Shown: positions 8,578-17,828 of the stretch, in pieces
Numbering within the stretch: the first letter of the stretch is position 1
How the letters are laid out: each line of letters opens with the position of its first letter
NCBI RefSeq assembly: GCF_014645375.1
Contig: NZ_BMLT01000007.1
Coordinates: 248,001 to 312,000 of the forward strand
Direction of reading: 5' to 3'
From: Marinobacterium nitratireducens
GTDB lineage: Bacteria > Pseudomonadota > Gammaproteobacteria > Pseudomonadales > Balneatricaceae
DNA length: 64,000 bases
Notes under the pieces: generated by a model
What the model was told of the DNA's origin: nothing
The model's input: only the letters and a program-made list of their open reading frames with translations
The model's database searches: none
Program-made: the position numbers and the translations under genes

Positions 8578-9513
8578 TCAGCTCTTGGTCTCCCGGGGAC
8601 GGCGTGCACGTCGCCGCTCGTTACCCGTGACGGTTGCAATGCGGGGCGCTTCTTCGTCCGGCTGGAGCAAAGACGCCAGCGCGATGGCGATGCTCTGCGA
8701 GAGGCACATGGGCGCAGCCAGTGAGCGGGAAAAACTGTATTCATCTTCCGGAATACTGAACAGCACCGTCGAGTCCTTGGCCAGCGGAGACAGCGGACTG
8801 TCGGTGATGCCGACAATCGGTGCACCGGCCTGGCTGGCAATATCGGCGATGCTGATGGTTTCCTTCGCATAGTGCCGGAATGCGATCGCCAGCAACACAT
8901 CGTCGGGTCCCATGGTCCGTGCCATTTCGGGCGCCAGGCCGCCGGCGGGATCGAGCAGCACGACACGCTGCTTCAGCATCGTTAACAGGTAGCGGAGAAA
9001 GATCGCGATCGACTCTGATCGGAGCTGACCTGCGATGTAAATCGTATTGGCATCTTTCAACAGCGTGGCCGCGCGTTGGAGGTTTTCCTCGGTAACCGAA
9101 TTCAACAGTTCCTGCAACGTCGCGATGTCGCGCACGACAAGATCATGCATGAAACCGACGATGCCTTGTTCCCGACTTTTGCGGATATCGGTTTTCAGCG
9201 CCTTGACGCGCTCATCGAACCCTGGGGCCGCGGTCGCCAACCGGGACTGGAAAACCGTTTGCATCTGCTTGAAGCCGGAATAGCCGAAAACCTGCGCGAA
9301 ACGCACCAGTACGGACGGATGGACGCCGCACTTGGCCGCAACCGAATTCACCGACTCCATCGCCACGTTGTTCGGATTCTGCGTCACATAACGAGCGACC
9401 TGCTTGTACCGTTCCGACAGTTTTTCGTACTGGTTGGTGATTTCGTTGACGATTTGCTCGTAGTGGTCAGGTGGTGATTTCTGCTCCGAAACGGAGCCGC
9501 TTTTTTCAGGCAT
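8578..9513 (-). CDS. RpiR/MurR family transcriptional regulator of the iol genes
   Basis: 311-residue regulator with the RpiR architecture: an N-terminal HTH_6 domain (about residues 15-95, with MESVNSVAAKCGVHPSVLVRF as its helix-turn-helix) and a C-terminal SIS sugar-phosphate-binding domain (about 135-270, with IYIAGQLRSESIA and VGITDSPLSPLA). RpiR proteins control inositol genes in several proteobacteria and sense a late intermediate such as a phosphorylated deoxygluconate. It sits upstream of the iolD operon on the same strand. The TTGCAA-N6-TTGCAA sites found in front of iol units are its best candidate operators. Repressor polarity is inferred only. Confidence 0.85.
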   Translation of the reverse strand: MPEKSGSVSEQKSPPDHYEQIVNEITNQYEKLSERYKQVARYVTQNPNNVAMESVNSVAAKCGVHPSVLVRFAQVFGYSGFKQMQTVFQSRLATAAPGFDERVKALKTDIRKSREQGIVGFMHDLVVRDIATLQELLNSVTEENLQRAATLLKDANTIYIAGQLRSESIAIFLRYLLTMLKQRVVLLDPAGGLAPEMARTMGPDDVLLAIAFRHYAKETISIADIASQAGAPIVGITDSPLSPLAKDSTVLFSIPEDEYSFSRSLAAPMCLSQSIAIALASLLQPDEEAPRIATVTGNERRRARRPRETKS

Positions 9514-9704
9514 CGGGACGCGTCCATTACAATCTGGGTATTCTTATTATCCCATTGATAACACGAAGCGGCGAGAGCCCCCAATCATTCTGCGACGTAA
9601 GCGGGGCCGGTCGACGATACCGGCCTCGAATGGTCACTCGCCACCTGCGCACAGCCTACTCCGCTTTGAGCGGCCTCTCGCCCGACCTCTGCTCGCCTCA
9701 AAGT

Positions 9705-10829
9705 TTAGGGTACCGCCAGCCAACTGCGCTCCCTGGACGACAGCACTGCGGTATCGATCACCTTCTGGATTTCCCAGGCCTCGCGGAAGTCAGGGCCTTC
9801 CGGGTCCTTGCCGCGAGCAATCGCCTGCAGAAACTCCGCCACCTCGATCGTTTTGAGATCGTTGAAGCCCAGTTGATGTCCCGGAGCCTTGCAGAAATGA
9901 CCGTAGGGTGTGTGCTGCGGACCGGCTTCGATGCGCTGATAGCCGGCGTATTTCGGATCGTTACCGGCTTTGAAGTACAGCAGCTCATTGAAGCGTTCCT
10001 GGGTGAATGCTAGCGAGCCCTTCGAGCCGACCAGCTCAAAGCCCAGCTGCATCTTGCGCCCGGTCGCGACCCAGCTAGCTTCGATAGAGCCCTTGCAGCC
10101 CCGAGCGAACTGCACGGTTAGGCGCGCAATATCGTCCAGCTGGACTGCTCGTGTCTCGCTCGATCCCGGTGCGATTGGTCGCTCTTTGATAACGGTTTCC
10201 AGATCCGCGTTGAGGTCACTGATTGGGCCGAGCAGAAACCGGGCCATGCCGACAATGTGACTTCCCAGATCTGCGAGCACCCCGGCACCGCCCGCCGGAT
10301 CGAATCGCCAGCTATAGGGCAGCTGCGGATCCGCCATGTAGTCCTCAGCATGAATACCACGAAAGCTGGTGATCTCGCCCAGCTCGCCGGACTCGACCAT
10401 CTGCCGTGCCAATTTGAGCAACGGGTTCTTCAGATAGTTGTATCCGACTTGAGTCATGACGCCGGCGGCCTCGGCCGCCTCCATCATCTCCCGGGCATCA
10501 GCTGCGCTAGGAGCGATCGGTTTTTCACAGTGGACATGCTTGCCGGCGGCAATGGCGGCCAGGGCCTGCTCCCGGTGAAGGGTGTTCGGTGTCGTGATCG
10601 ACACGATACCCACCTCGGGATCCGCCACCAACGCTTTCCAGTCTGTAGTGCCACGTTCAAAGCCGTACTGGACGCGCGCACGTTCCAGCGCGTCTTCGTT
10701 GATATCGGCAACCACTTTCAGAACCGGATTGAGGCTGTCGGGATAAATGCCTGCGGCAGCACGATACGCCAATGCATGTGACTGGCCCATAAAGCCAGTA
10801 CCGATAATACCAATACCAATATCACGCAT
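9705..10829 (-). CDS. Gfo/Idh/MocA family oxidoreductase (GTGFMG subtype)
   Basis: 374-residue oxidoreductase with Rossmann motif GTGFMG at about residues 10-15, the catalytic-Lys motif HCEKPIAPS, and the second-domain segment LADLGSHIVGMARF. The C-terminal GHQLGFNDLKTIEV is shared with the genes at 51365 and 52529, which form one paralogous group. It stands alone between the RpiR regulator and the hydroxyacid dehydrogenase gene, with about 140 bp to the latter. A single TTGCAA (10900-10905) lies upstream but without a matched partner. It probably oxidises an inositol isomer or hexose-like ring; the substrate is unknown. Confidence 0.83.
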   Translation of the reverse strand: MRDIGIGIIGTGFMGQSHALAYRAAAGIYPDSLNPVLKVVADINEDALERARVQYGFERGTTDWKALVADPEVGIVSITTPNTLHREQALAAIAAGKHVHCEKPIAPSAADAREMMEAAEAAGVMTQVGYNYLKNPLLKLARQMVESGELGEITSFRGIHAEDYMADPQLPYSWRFDPAGGAGVLADLGSHIVGMARFLLGPISDLNADLETVIKERPIAPGSSETRAVQLDDIARLTVQFARGCKGSIEASWVATGRKMQLGFELVGSKGSLAFTQERFNELLYFKAGNDPKYAGYQRIEAGPQHTPYGHFCKAPGHQLGFNDLKTIEVAEFLQAIARGKDPEGPDFREAWEIQKVIDTAVLSSRERSWLAVP

Positions 10830-10970
10830 TTTTTAACCTCTTATAAGTTTTGGCAGGCGTGGTTTCTGGCTCAACTTCAAGTCCCTGTAAAAATGGATTT
10901 TGCAAACTAGGCCAGTTATTAAATGGCAGGATTAAACGTGCCGGGAGACCTATTTAATCGCCAAACCCGC

Positions 10971-11939
10971 TTACGAGAAACCGATCTCTTGGGCATTGAC
11001 CACCAACACCGGATCCAGGTCTCCGGAGAAACACTTCAGAATGTTCTCGACCGCGGACACCGACATGCGCATGGCCGCCTCCTGCGTCAGGCCGGCAACG
11101 TGCGGGCTGAGCAGCACGCGCGGGCAATCCAGCAGCGGATCCTCAGCTTTCGGCGGTTCGTCGACCAGTACATCGAGTCCGGCACCACCGAGCCGACCCT
11201 CCTTCAGCGCCGCACAGAGCGCTTGCTCATCGATGATGCCGCCACGGGCGGTATTTACGACGATTGCCGACGCTTTCATCAATGCCAGCTCCCGCTCGCC
11301 AAGCAGCGCCTTGCCGTCGATCAGTGGCATATGCACCGAGACGAAGTCGGCTTCGGGCAAGCCTTCGTCGATCGTTGCCACTGGAGCACAGCCTTTTTCA
11401 CGGATGAAATCATCGCTCTGGTAGGGATCGAATACAGCGACGCGCATGCCGAAGGGCAGGGCCAGATTGGCCACGCCCTGGCCGATTCGGCCAAAGCCCA
11501 GCAACAGCAGCGTCCGACCGGCCAGCTCGGTGGCGGAAAATGCGTTGCGGCAATTCCAGTTTCCGCCACGTACCCCCGCATCGTGGTGCAACGCCTGCTT
11601 GGCGACCGCCAGCATCATCATCAAGGCATGTTCCGCGACTGCGCCGGAGTTGACGTCGCCCACGATCGCCAGCGGAATGCCACGTTCATTGAGCGCCTTG
11701 ACGTCAACCGAGTCGAACCCGACGCCATGGCGTGAGACAACTTTCAGCTTACTGCCGAGCGCGACCTCTTTCGATGTCATCGGCTGGGTGCGAATCAGCA
11801 GCCCGTCCGCCTTTTCGAGCAGCGGCGCGTAGCTTTCGGTGCTAACCTCCTCGACCAGGTCAAAGGTCACGCCGGGCGCATTCCGAAGGCGTTCAAGTCC
11901 CGCCTCATGGATTTTTCCGGCCACGAGAATGTGCGGCAT
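10971..11939 (-). CDS. D-isomer-specific 2-hydroxyacid dehydrogenase (SerA/GhrB-like)
   Basis: 322-residue NAD-dependent 2-hydroxyacid dehydrogenase. The cofactor motif is LLLLGFGRIGQG, the catalytic Arg lies in VNTARGGIIDE, the Glu in the LDVLVDEPP region and the His in SPHVAGLTQEA. The ATG at 11939 follows a GGGGGAT ribosome site and lies next to the aldolase stop; the frame is open far upstream but only in antisense-like sequence. It forms a three-gene set with the HpcH aldolase and the aldehyde dehydrogenase. It probably reduces a 2-keto acid or glyoxylate/hydroxypyruvate product of the aldolase. It is annotated from family features; a true phosphoglycerate dehydrogenase role is unlikely without ACT domains. 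Confidence 0.82.
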   Translation of the reverse strand: MPHILVAGKIHEAGLERLRNAPGVTFDLVEEVSTESYAPLLEKADGLLIRTQPMTSKEVALGSKLKVVSRHGVGFDSVDVKALNERGIPLAIVGDVNSGAVAEHALMMMLAVAKQALHHDAGVRGGNWNCRNAFSATELAGRTLLLLGFGRIGQGVANLALPFGMRVAVFDPYQSDDFIREKGCAPVATIDEGLPEADFVSVHMPLIDGKALLGERELALMKASAIVVNTARGGIIDEQALCAALKEGRLGGAGLDVLVDEPPKAEDPLLDCPRVLLSPHVAGLTQEAAMRMSVSAVENILKCFSGDLDPVLVVNAQEIGFS

Positions 11940-11940
11940 A

Positions 11941-12756
11941 TCAATATCCCCCTGCACTACTGGACGAAAACACTGCGGAACCACCCTGCAATTCGCGCAC
12001 TTTGTCGACACTTGCCTTGGCCGCGCCGGCCAGCAGACGAACGTCGTTGGACACCGTGACCAGGTCGAACCCCCACTCCAGCGCGCGGGCAGCATATTCC
12101 GCCGATCCGTTGTGAAGACAGGCCCGCAACCCCGCTTTATGCGTACACTGGAGGATATGCTTGATCGCCTCGATCATCTCCGGCTCCTCCCGGTCGAACC
12201 CCGTGCGATACTTACGGCCGGTCAGTCCCAGGGTCAAATCGGCCGGGCCGATGTAGACGCCATCCAGACCCGGTGTGGCAAGGATTTCGTCGATATTTTC
12301 GACCGCCTCCGCCGTTTCGATCATCGCAAAACAGAGAATTTCGTCGTCCGCATGCTGGCCGTAGTCGGCACCCGCGGCAAAGTTGACCCGCGTCGGACCG
12401 AAGCTTCGGTTACCGGTCGGCGGATACCGCACATAGGACACCAGCCGGGCCGCCTCCTCGGCGTTATTGATCATCGGACAGACGATTCCGTAGGCTCCGG
12501 CATCCAGGGCTTTCATCACCGCGCCCGGATCCAGCCAGGGGACCCTGACCATGGGTGTTACACCACTCGCCCGCATGGCCTGCAACATGGTGGTACCGAC
12601 TTCATACCCGACAAGGCCGTGCTGCATGTCGATGGTGATCGCGTCATAGCCTTGCTCGGCCATGATTTCCGCCGTGAAAGGACAGGCGATGGACAACCAG
12701 CCGTTGATCGCCTGCCCCCCTTTGGACCAGATCTGCTTGATTCGATTGGGAACCAT
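11941..12756 (-). CDS. HpcH/HpaI-family aldolase
   Basis: 271-residue class II pyruvate-type aldolase. Family signatures are GWLSIACPFTAEIMA near the N-terminus, DAITIDMQHG, the metal-ligand Glu in CFAMIETAEAVENI and the Asp in VYIGPADLTLGL. The ATG at 12756 has GAGGTA upstream and is the usual start of the family; a longer frame exists only through the neighbouring aldehyde dehydrogenase gene. Members such as GarL and HpaI cleave 2-keto-3-deoxy sugar acids to pyruvate plus an aldehyde. Its neighbours, an aldehyde dehydrogenase and a hydroxyacid dehydrogenase, could handle the products. Confidence 0.86.
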   Translation of the reverse strand: MVPNRIKQIWSKGGQAINGWLSIACPFTAEIMAEQGYDAITIDMQHGLVGYEVGTTMLQAMRASGVTPMVRVPWLDPGAVMKALDAGAYGIVCPMINNAEEAARLVSYVRYPPTGNRSFGPTRVNFAAGADYGQHADDEILCFAMIETAEAVENIDEILATPGLDGVYIGPADLTLGLTGRKYRTGFDREEPEMIEAIKHILQCTHKAGLRACLHNGSAEYAARALEWGFDLVTVSNDVRLLAGAAKASVDKVRELQGGSAVFSSSSAGGY

Positions 12757-12766
12757 AGTGCTACCT

Positions 12767-14203
12767 CTATACCGTGATCTGCGCGAGTTTGACGTTGGTG
12801 TAATCGTGGATACCCTCTGAACCACCCTCGCGTCCCATCCCGCTGTCCTTGATTCCGCCAAAGGGCGCTTCGGCCGCCGCCAGCGCGAAGCTGTTGACGC
12901 CCACCATCCCAGCCTCGAGCCGCGCGACCACTTCACGAATACGCGCCGCGTCCCGGGTGAAGGCATAGGCCGACAGACCGACGGGCAAGGCATTCGCCCG
13001 CGCGTATGCCTCCTCGGTACTGCTGAAAGATGTAATGGCGGCGATGGGGCCGAAGTTTTCCTCCGCCATGGCCTGGGCATCGTCCGGCACGTCAGCGAGT
13101 ACCGTCGGCTCGAAGAAATAGCCCGCGCCAAGGTGTTCCGGGCGCTTACCCCCGGTTACCAGGCGCGCACCACGCTCGACAGCATCTGCCACCACCGCTT
13201 CGATCGCATCCAGTCGACGCTGATTGATGAGGGGGCCCATCTGGGTGCTCTGTTCGAGCCCGCTACCCAGCTTCAGCGCCAGCGCCCGCCGGGCAAACCC
13301 CTCGACAAAACGCTCGTACAGACTCTCGTGCACATAGAAGCGGTCGGCCGTGACACAGACCTGCCCAGCATTGGCATATTTGGTCGGGACGCAGAGATCC
13401 AGCGTCTGTTCAAGATCCGCATCTTCAAAGACCAGAACCGGCGCATTGCCGCCCAGCTCCATGCTGACCCGCTTGACGGTATCGGCCGAGTCACGAATCA
13501 TCTGCTGACCGATCGCCGTCGACCCGGTCAGCGAAATCTTGCGCACCACCGGCGACGCCAATACCGGGTTATAGGTGTTCTGTGTCGGACCGATAACGAG
13601 GTTTACGACACCTTTGGGAATGCCCGCCTTGCGCAGGCATTCGAACAGCACCATTGCGGTACCGGGCACTTCGCTGGACGGCCGCACGATGACCGAACAG
13701 CCTGCCGCCAGCGCCGGTGCCACTTTGCGGGCGATCAGGACCGCCGGAAAGTTCCAGGCCGTGAAGGCACCCACGACACCTACGGGCTCATGATGGACTT
13801 CGATACGCCCACCCGGAGCACGGCTTTCGACAATGCGACCATAGAGACGCCGGGCCTCCTCGGCGTACCAGCGGAACTGATCGATGGATAACGCCCACTC
13901 CCGCTGCGCCTGCACCAGGGGCTTTCCGGTTTCCAGCGAGATACAGCGCGCTGCGTCCTCGGTGGCAAGTACCATCTGGTCAGCCACGGCATGCAACAAA
14001 TCGGCCCGGCTCCAGGCAGCCGTCTCACGCCATACCCTGAACCCCGCCTCGGCCGCCCTGATGGCCGCCTGCGTATCCTCGACAGAGGCAGCCTGCACCT
14101 CGCCTAAAACGTCGGTAGTGGCGGGGTTGAGCACCGAGATGATGGCTTCACTGCTCCCCTTGCACCACTCACCGTCGATGAAAAGTCCGTAATTGTTATA
14201 CAT
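12767..14203 (-). CDS. NAD(P)-dependent aldehyde dehydrogenase, succinate-semialdehyde-dehydrogenase-like
   Basis: 478-residue aldehyde dehydrogenase. The nucleotide segment GAFTAWNFP, the catalytic Glu in SMELGGNAPV and the catalytic Cys in YANAGQVCVT are visible, and the C-terminal GGIKDSGMGREGG is typical of the succinate/glutarate-semialdehyde group. The start at 14203 (MYNNYGLFIDGEW) is chosen from family alignment by eye; GGAGAG lies about 12 nt upstream, and an in-frame start at 14254 is possible. It is the first gene of the unit with the aldolase and the hydroxyacid dehydrogenase, and a TTGCAA-type operator pair lies upstream at 14354-14400. A 2,5-dioxovalerate or other semialdehyde is an alternative substrate. 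Confidence 0.87.
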   Translation of the reverse strand: MYNNYGLFIDGEWCKGSSEAIISVLNPATTDVLGEVQAASVEDTQAAIRAAEAGFRVWRETAAWSRADLLHAVADQMVLATEDAARCISLETGKPLVQAQREWALSIDQFRWYAEEARRLYGRIVESRAPGGRIEVHHEPVGVVGAFTAWNFPAVLIARKVAPALAAGCSVIVRPSSEVPGTAMVLFECLRKAGIPKGVVNLVIGPTQNTYNPVLASPVVRKISLTGSTAIGQQMIRDSADTVKRVSMELGGNAPVLVFEDADLEQTLDLCVPTKYANAGQVCVTADRFYVHESLYERFVEGFARRALALKLGSGLEQSTQMGPLINQRRLDAIEAVVADAVERGARLVTGGKRPEHLGAGYFFEPTVLADVPDDAQAMAEENFGPIAAITSFSSTEEAYARANALPVGLSAYAFTRDAARIREVVARLEAGMVGVNSFALAAAEAPFGGIKDSGMGREGGSEGIHDYTNVKLAQITV

Positions 14204-14353
14204 AGCGTTGAGACTCTCCTGAACGTGATTTTTGGGGAGAATGGCTTCGGGCACCTCCCCCTTCCGACTTCACTTGCAACGCCTGTCAGCCGAGCCGGTT
14301 GCTCCGCACTCTCCCGATAGCGTCCCTAGTGTCATGGCAGCAAGATAGCCCTT

Positions 14354-14400
14354 TCGCAACGTTAATTGCAAACATTTTTTTAAAGCAACTTAAATTGAAG
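14354..14400 (-). promoter_or_regulatory. Operator pair upstream of the aldehyde dehydrogenase unit
   Basis: The box TCGCAA-CGTTAA-TTGCAA lies at 14354-14371, and a degenerate second copy (AAGCAA-N6-TTGAAG) at 14383-14400, 29 bp away. The first box shares its 6-bp centre CGTTAA with the box at 17829. It lies in the divergent region between the aldehyde dehydrogenase gene and iolA; no gene is seen in 14204-14614. Confidence 0.65.
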
Positions 14401-14514
14401 ACACCTCTGGTACAGTCATCGTCACATAGACCAGGGCGAGCATCCGGGCTGAGCGACGCCAAGTGCGTAAGGTTCCTCCGGCTCACACGGACAGGCAGAA
14501 TTACAAAAGCGCTT

Positions 14515-14561
14515 TTGCAACTTTAATTTCTATTTTCATTGGCTTGCAATTTTAGTTGCTA
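14515..14561 (+). promoter_or_regulatory. Operator pair upstream of iolA
   Basis: Two boxes 29 bp apart: TTGCAA-N6-TTTCTA (14515-14532) and TTGCAA-N6-TTGCTA (14544-14561). A 12-bp palindrome, AAAAGCGCTTTT (14505-14516), touches the first. The pair is within 100 bp of the iolA start, in a fitting position for repression of an iolA promoter. Confidence 0.65.
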
Positions 14562-14614
14562 TAGGTTTTTTTAGCATTCAATAAATAGAAAGGCACTTTG
14601 ACAGAGGTACTGAT

Positions 14615-16114
14615 ATGCCACGCACAATCAACCATTTCATAAACGGCCAGGAAGTAGCGGGACGCGGTGCGCGCACCAGCCAGGTCTTCAATCCCGCAAC
14701 CGGTGAACAGAGCGGCACGGTGCCGCTGGCCAGTACCGACGAAGTGCGGGAGGTCGTGGCGATTGCAAAGCAGGCCTACCCCGCCTGGTCCAGCACGACG
14801 CCGCTGCGACGTGCCCGCATTCTTAATCGTTTTCTGCGCATCCTCGAGGAGCACATGGACGAACTGGCGGCCGTCATCACCGCCGAACATGGCAAGGTAC
14901 TCTCCGACGCAAAAGGCGAAATTCAACGCGGAATGGAAGTGGTCGAGTTCGCGGTGGGCGCGCCGCAACTGCTAAAGGGCGAGGTTACAGAAAATGTTGG
15001 CACGCGGGTCGATAGCCATGCACTGCGGCAACCGCTCGGAATCGTTGCAGGCATCACCCCGTTCAACTTCCCGGTGATGGTGCCGATGTGGATGTTCCCG
15101 GTCGCGCTGGCGTGCGGCAACTGTTTCATTCTGAAACCCTCGGAGCGGGATCCGTCGGCTTCACTGCTGATCGCCAAGTGGCTCAGGGAAGCGGGCCTGC
15201 CCGATGGCGTTTTCAATGTCGTCCAGGGCGACAAGGAATCGGTCGATGCCCTGCTGACCGATCCGGACATCGCCGCGGTAAGCTTCGTCGGCTCGACACC
15301 GATCGCCCGTTACATCTACGAAACCGCTGCCCGCACCGGCAAGCGCTGCCAGGCGCTGGGGGGCGCCAAAAACCACATGATCATCATGCCGGACGCCGAT
15401 CTCGATCAGGCCGTCGATGCGCTGATGGGGGCGGCCTACGGTTCTGCCGGCGAGCGCTGCATGGCAATTTCCGTCGCGGTTCCGGTTGGCGAGGAAACGG
15501 CCAACGCCCTGGTCGCCAAACTCGAAGCCAAGGTTCGGGAACTCAACGTCGGGCCGGGTACCGATGCCACATCGGAAATGGGTCCGCTGGTCACCCGCGA
15601 ACACCTCGAGCGAGTAAGCGGCTATATCGCGTCCGGCGTCGAGGAAGGCGCGAAACTGGTTGTGGACGGCCGGGACCTGAAAATTTCAGGGCATGAAAAC
15701 GGCTATTTCATCGGCGGCACCCTGTTCGACCACGTCACGACCGATATGAAAATCTACAGGGAAGAGATTTTCGGGCCGGTACTCGCCGTTGCTCGCGCAG
15801 ACTCCTACGAAACGGCCGCCCGCTGGATCAACGAGCACGAGTTCGGAAACGGCACGGCGATCTTTACCCGCGATGGCGATGCCGCCCGCGAGTTCGCCCA
15901 CCAGATCCAGGTCGGGATGGTTGGCATCAACGTACCGATTCCGGTACCGATGGCGTTCCACTCCTTCGGCGGCTGGAAAGCCTCGCTCTTCGGCGACCAT
16001 CACATGCATGGGCCCGAGGGCATACGCTTCTACAGCAAGCTCAAGACCATCACATCGCGCTGGCCCACCGGCATCCGGGCCGGAGCGGACTTCGTCATGC
16101 CGACGATGCAGTGA
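14615..16114 (+). CDS. iolA: Methylmalonate-semialdehyde dehydrogenase (acylating), IolA/MmsA
   Basis: 499-residue CoA-acylating aldehyde dehydrogenase that converts malonate semialdehyde to acetyl-CoA and CO2, the last step of inositol breakdown, and methylmalonate semialdehyde to propionyl-CoA. Family signatures: [10 protein letters not shown] at the start, [17 protein letters not shown], the catalytic Cys282 in [11 protein letters not shown], and [17 protein letters not shown]. The typical Glu of hydrolytic ALDHs is replaced, as in this family (LGGAKNHMI). GAGGTA lies before the ATG. It is a single-gene unit: operators upstream and terminator hairpins downstream. Confidence 0.94.
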   Translation: MPRTINHFINGQEVAGRGARTSQVFNPATGEQSGTVPLASTDEVREVVAIAKQAYPAWSSTTPLRRARILNRFLRILEEHMDELAAVITAEHGKVLSDAKGEIQRGMEVVEFAVGAPQLLKGEVTENVGTRVDSHALRQPLGIVAGITPFNFPVMVPMWMFPVALACGNCFILKPSERDPSASLLIAKWLREAGLPDGVFNVVQGDKESVDALLTDPDIAAVSFVGSTPIARYIYETAARTGKRCQALGGAKNHMIIMPDADLDQAVDALMGAAYGSAGERCMAISVAVPVGEETANALVAKLEAKVRELNVGPGTDATSEMGPLVTREHLERVSGYIASGVEEGAKLVVDGRDLKISGHENGYFIGGTLFDHVTTDMKIYREEIFGPVLAVARADSYETAARWINEHEFGNGTAIFTRDGDAAREFAHQIQVGMVGINVPIPVPMAFHSFGGWKASLFGDHHMHGPEGIRFYSKLKTITSRWPTGIRAGADFVMPTMQ

Positions 16115-16130
16115 CCACAGGACGGCTCTT

Positions 16131-16155
16131 GCAGACTTGAAGGTCTGCTCTTTAT
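16131..16155 (+). terminator. Short hairpin after iolA
   Basis: A 6-bp stem GCAGAC/GTCTGC with a TTGAAG loop (16131-16148) is followed by a short T-rich stretch (TCTTTAT). It is 17 nt past the iolA stop and is a weak intrinsic terminator candidate. Two further small stems follow at 16157-16169 and 16171-16192. Confidence 0.45.
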
Positions 16156-16192
16156 ACGGCCGTTGGCCGCACCGATAGCTTGATATATCGGT

Positions 16193-16241
16193 GGTTATTA
16201 ACCCGGTGAATGTCAACAGCCGGGTTAATAACCTTGTTTAT
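16193..16241 (+). terminator. Long inverted repeat between iolA and the next Gfo/Idh gene
   Basis: A perfect 14-bp inverted repeat (16193-16206 with 16220-16233, 13-nt loop) is followed by TTGTTTATT. It is either the main terminator of iolA or a protein-binding palindrome in the leader of the next gene, whose ribosome site begins only about 16 nt later. Confidence 0.55.
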
Positions 16242-16266
16242 TCGTTCGCAGGAAAGAGACAGCCTT

Positions 16267-17448
16267 ATGAGTACCAACCCTGTCGTTAAAAAGCTCGGCC
16301 GTCGTTTGCGACTCGGCGTGGTCGGCGGAGGCCCTGGCTCCTTTATCGGATCCATTCACCGGGGAGCTGCGTTGATGAACGAGCAATACGAGGTCGTCGC
16401 CTGCGTACTTTCATCGGATCCCGGCCGTTCGGTCGCTGCCGCCGCCGAATTGGGCATACCGCGAGGCTATCGGCACATCGAGGACATGATAGAGTCGGAA
16501 GCCACCCGAGAGGACGGCATCGATGTCATCTCGATCATGACGCCGAATGACAGCCATTACAAAATAGCGTGCCTCGCTCTGGACAAGGGTATTCACGTCA
16601 TCTGCGAAAAACCGCTGACCAATCTTTACCATCAGGCAAAGAGCCTTGAGATTCGCGCAAAAAAATCAGGTCTGCAGTTTTGCGTGGCCTACGCCTACTC
16701 CGGCTACCCGATGGTCCGTCAAGCGCGAGCAATGGTGGAAGCGGGCGAGCTGGGCGAAATCAGAATGATCCAGTGCAATTACGTTCAGGGCCACCTGGCG
16801 GAAATGAGCGAAGCGGAACTGCAAGGCAAAAACTGGCACATGCGTGCGGATATCGCCGGCGAGGATCTGATCGTCGCCGATATCGGTACCCACTGTTACC
16901 ACCTATGCTCCTATGTCACGGGCATGCTGCCCGAGCAACTCAGCGCGGACAGTTGCACCATGGTGCCAGGCCGCTCGGCCACCGATTTCACCAGTATCCA
17001 GCTGCGATACGCCAACGGTGCCCGCGGTTCCTTCTGGGTAACCCAAGCCGCCGCCGGCGCCGAACATGGGCTCTATCTGCGCGTCTTCGGCAGCAAGGGC
17101 GGTATCGAATGGCACCAGGAACACCCGAACGAGCTGCTCTTTCGCAGCCTGGGGCACCCCGCCCAACTGCTGACCAAGGGCAGGCCCGGCCTGTACGAAA
17201 GTGCCAATCGCGCTACCGGTGTGCCCGTAGGGCACCCGGAAGGATACCGAGAAGGCTTCGCCACCCTCTATAACGATTTTGCCGACGCCGTTAGCGATAC
17301 GATCAAGAATATTCGAAATCCCCTAATCCATTTCCCCCCGATAGAGGACGGTGTTCAGGGCGTGAGATTCATCGAGGCGGCGATCGAATCTAATCGAGGC
17401 AATGGCATGTGGGTTTACATCGAGCCAAAGTTCACTAACTGTTATTAG
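16267..17448 (+). CDS. Gfo/Idh/MocA family oxidoreductase (about 390-residue subtype)
   Basis: 393-residue oxidoreductase of the same subtype as the genes at 2352 and 45633. Rossmann motif VGGGPG, segment GSFIGSIHRGAALM, catalytic-Lys motif VICEKPLTN, second-domain IADIGTHCYHL and the subtype tail VGHPEGYREGFATLY are visible. The start at 16267 is chosen because AGGAAAGAGA precedes it and the homologous part begins right after; an in-frame ATG at 16210 would lie within the inverted repeat. It stands alone on the plus strand after iolA and ahead of the ABC transporter genes. The substrate is unknown. Confidence 0.83.
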   Translation: MSTNPVVKKLGRRLRLGVVGGGPGSFIGSIHRGAALMNEQYEVVACVLSSDPGRSVAAAAELGIPRGYRHIEDMIESEATREDGIDVISIMTPNDSHYKIACLALDKGIHVICEKPLTNLYHQAKSLEIRAKKSGLQFCVAYAYSGYPMVRQARAMVEAGELGEIRMIQCNYVQGHLAEMSEAELQGKNWHMRADIAGEDLIVADIGTHCYHLCSYVTGMLPEQLSADSCTMVPGRSATDFTSIQLRYANGARGSFWVTQAAAGAEHGLYLRVFGSKGGIEWHQEHPNELLFRSLGHPAQLLTKGRPGLYESANRATGVPVGHPEGYREGFATLYNDFADAVSDTIKNIRNPLIHFPPIEDGVQGVRFIEAAIESNRGNGMWVYIEPKFTNCY

Positions 17449-17828
17449 GCAAATGCCAGCGCCTTTTCCTGTAAAGGCTTTCAGCACGACAGGCATGTGA
17501 ACCACGAAGCTGCGATGCCTGCCCATGGTTCCCTCTCGATATCTCCTCCCGCCGAGTGGGTCGGGTCGGTCCCGACCGAACCGATGATTTGGCGGTCATT
17601 AAAATAACGGCCGTTTCCTGGCCATCGTCACCAGTGGCTCCGCGTCCTGCCGGCGTCACGCCCCCGCTCCCCCTACGCTGACCGAAACCGAGCCCCCTGC
17701 CCGTCCGCCCACACGCAACCACATGGGGCGAACACGTCGGCACAAAGCCATGCCTCCCCAGGTATCTTTTCTATTTTCAATGACTTGCGTAGATCAGGCA
17801 TCACTGTAGAACACAGGGAACAACAGTA

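Noticed and set aside
10900-10905. A TTGCAA hexamer upstream of the Gfo/Idh gene at 9705
   Set aside because: No second hexamer at N6 spacing and no partner box 30 bp away, so it is not called an operator.
17435-17743. A 102-codon minus-strand frame in the gap before the RbsA-type gene
   Set aside because: It overlaps the end of the Gfo/Idh gene antisense and has no recognisable motif.
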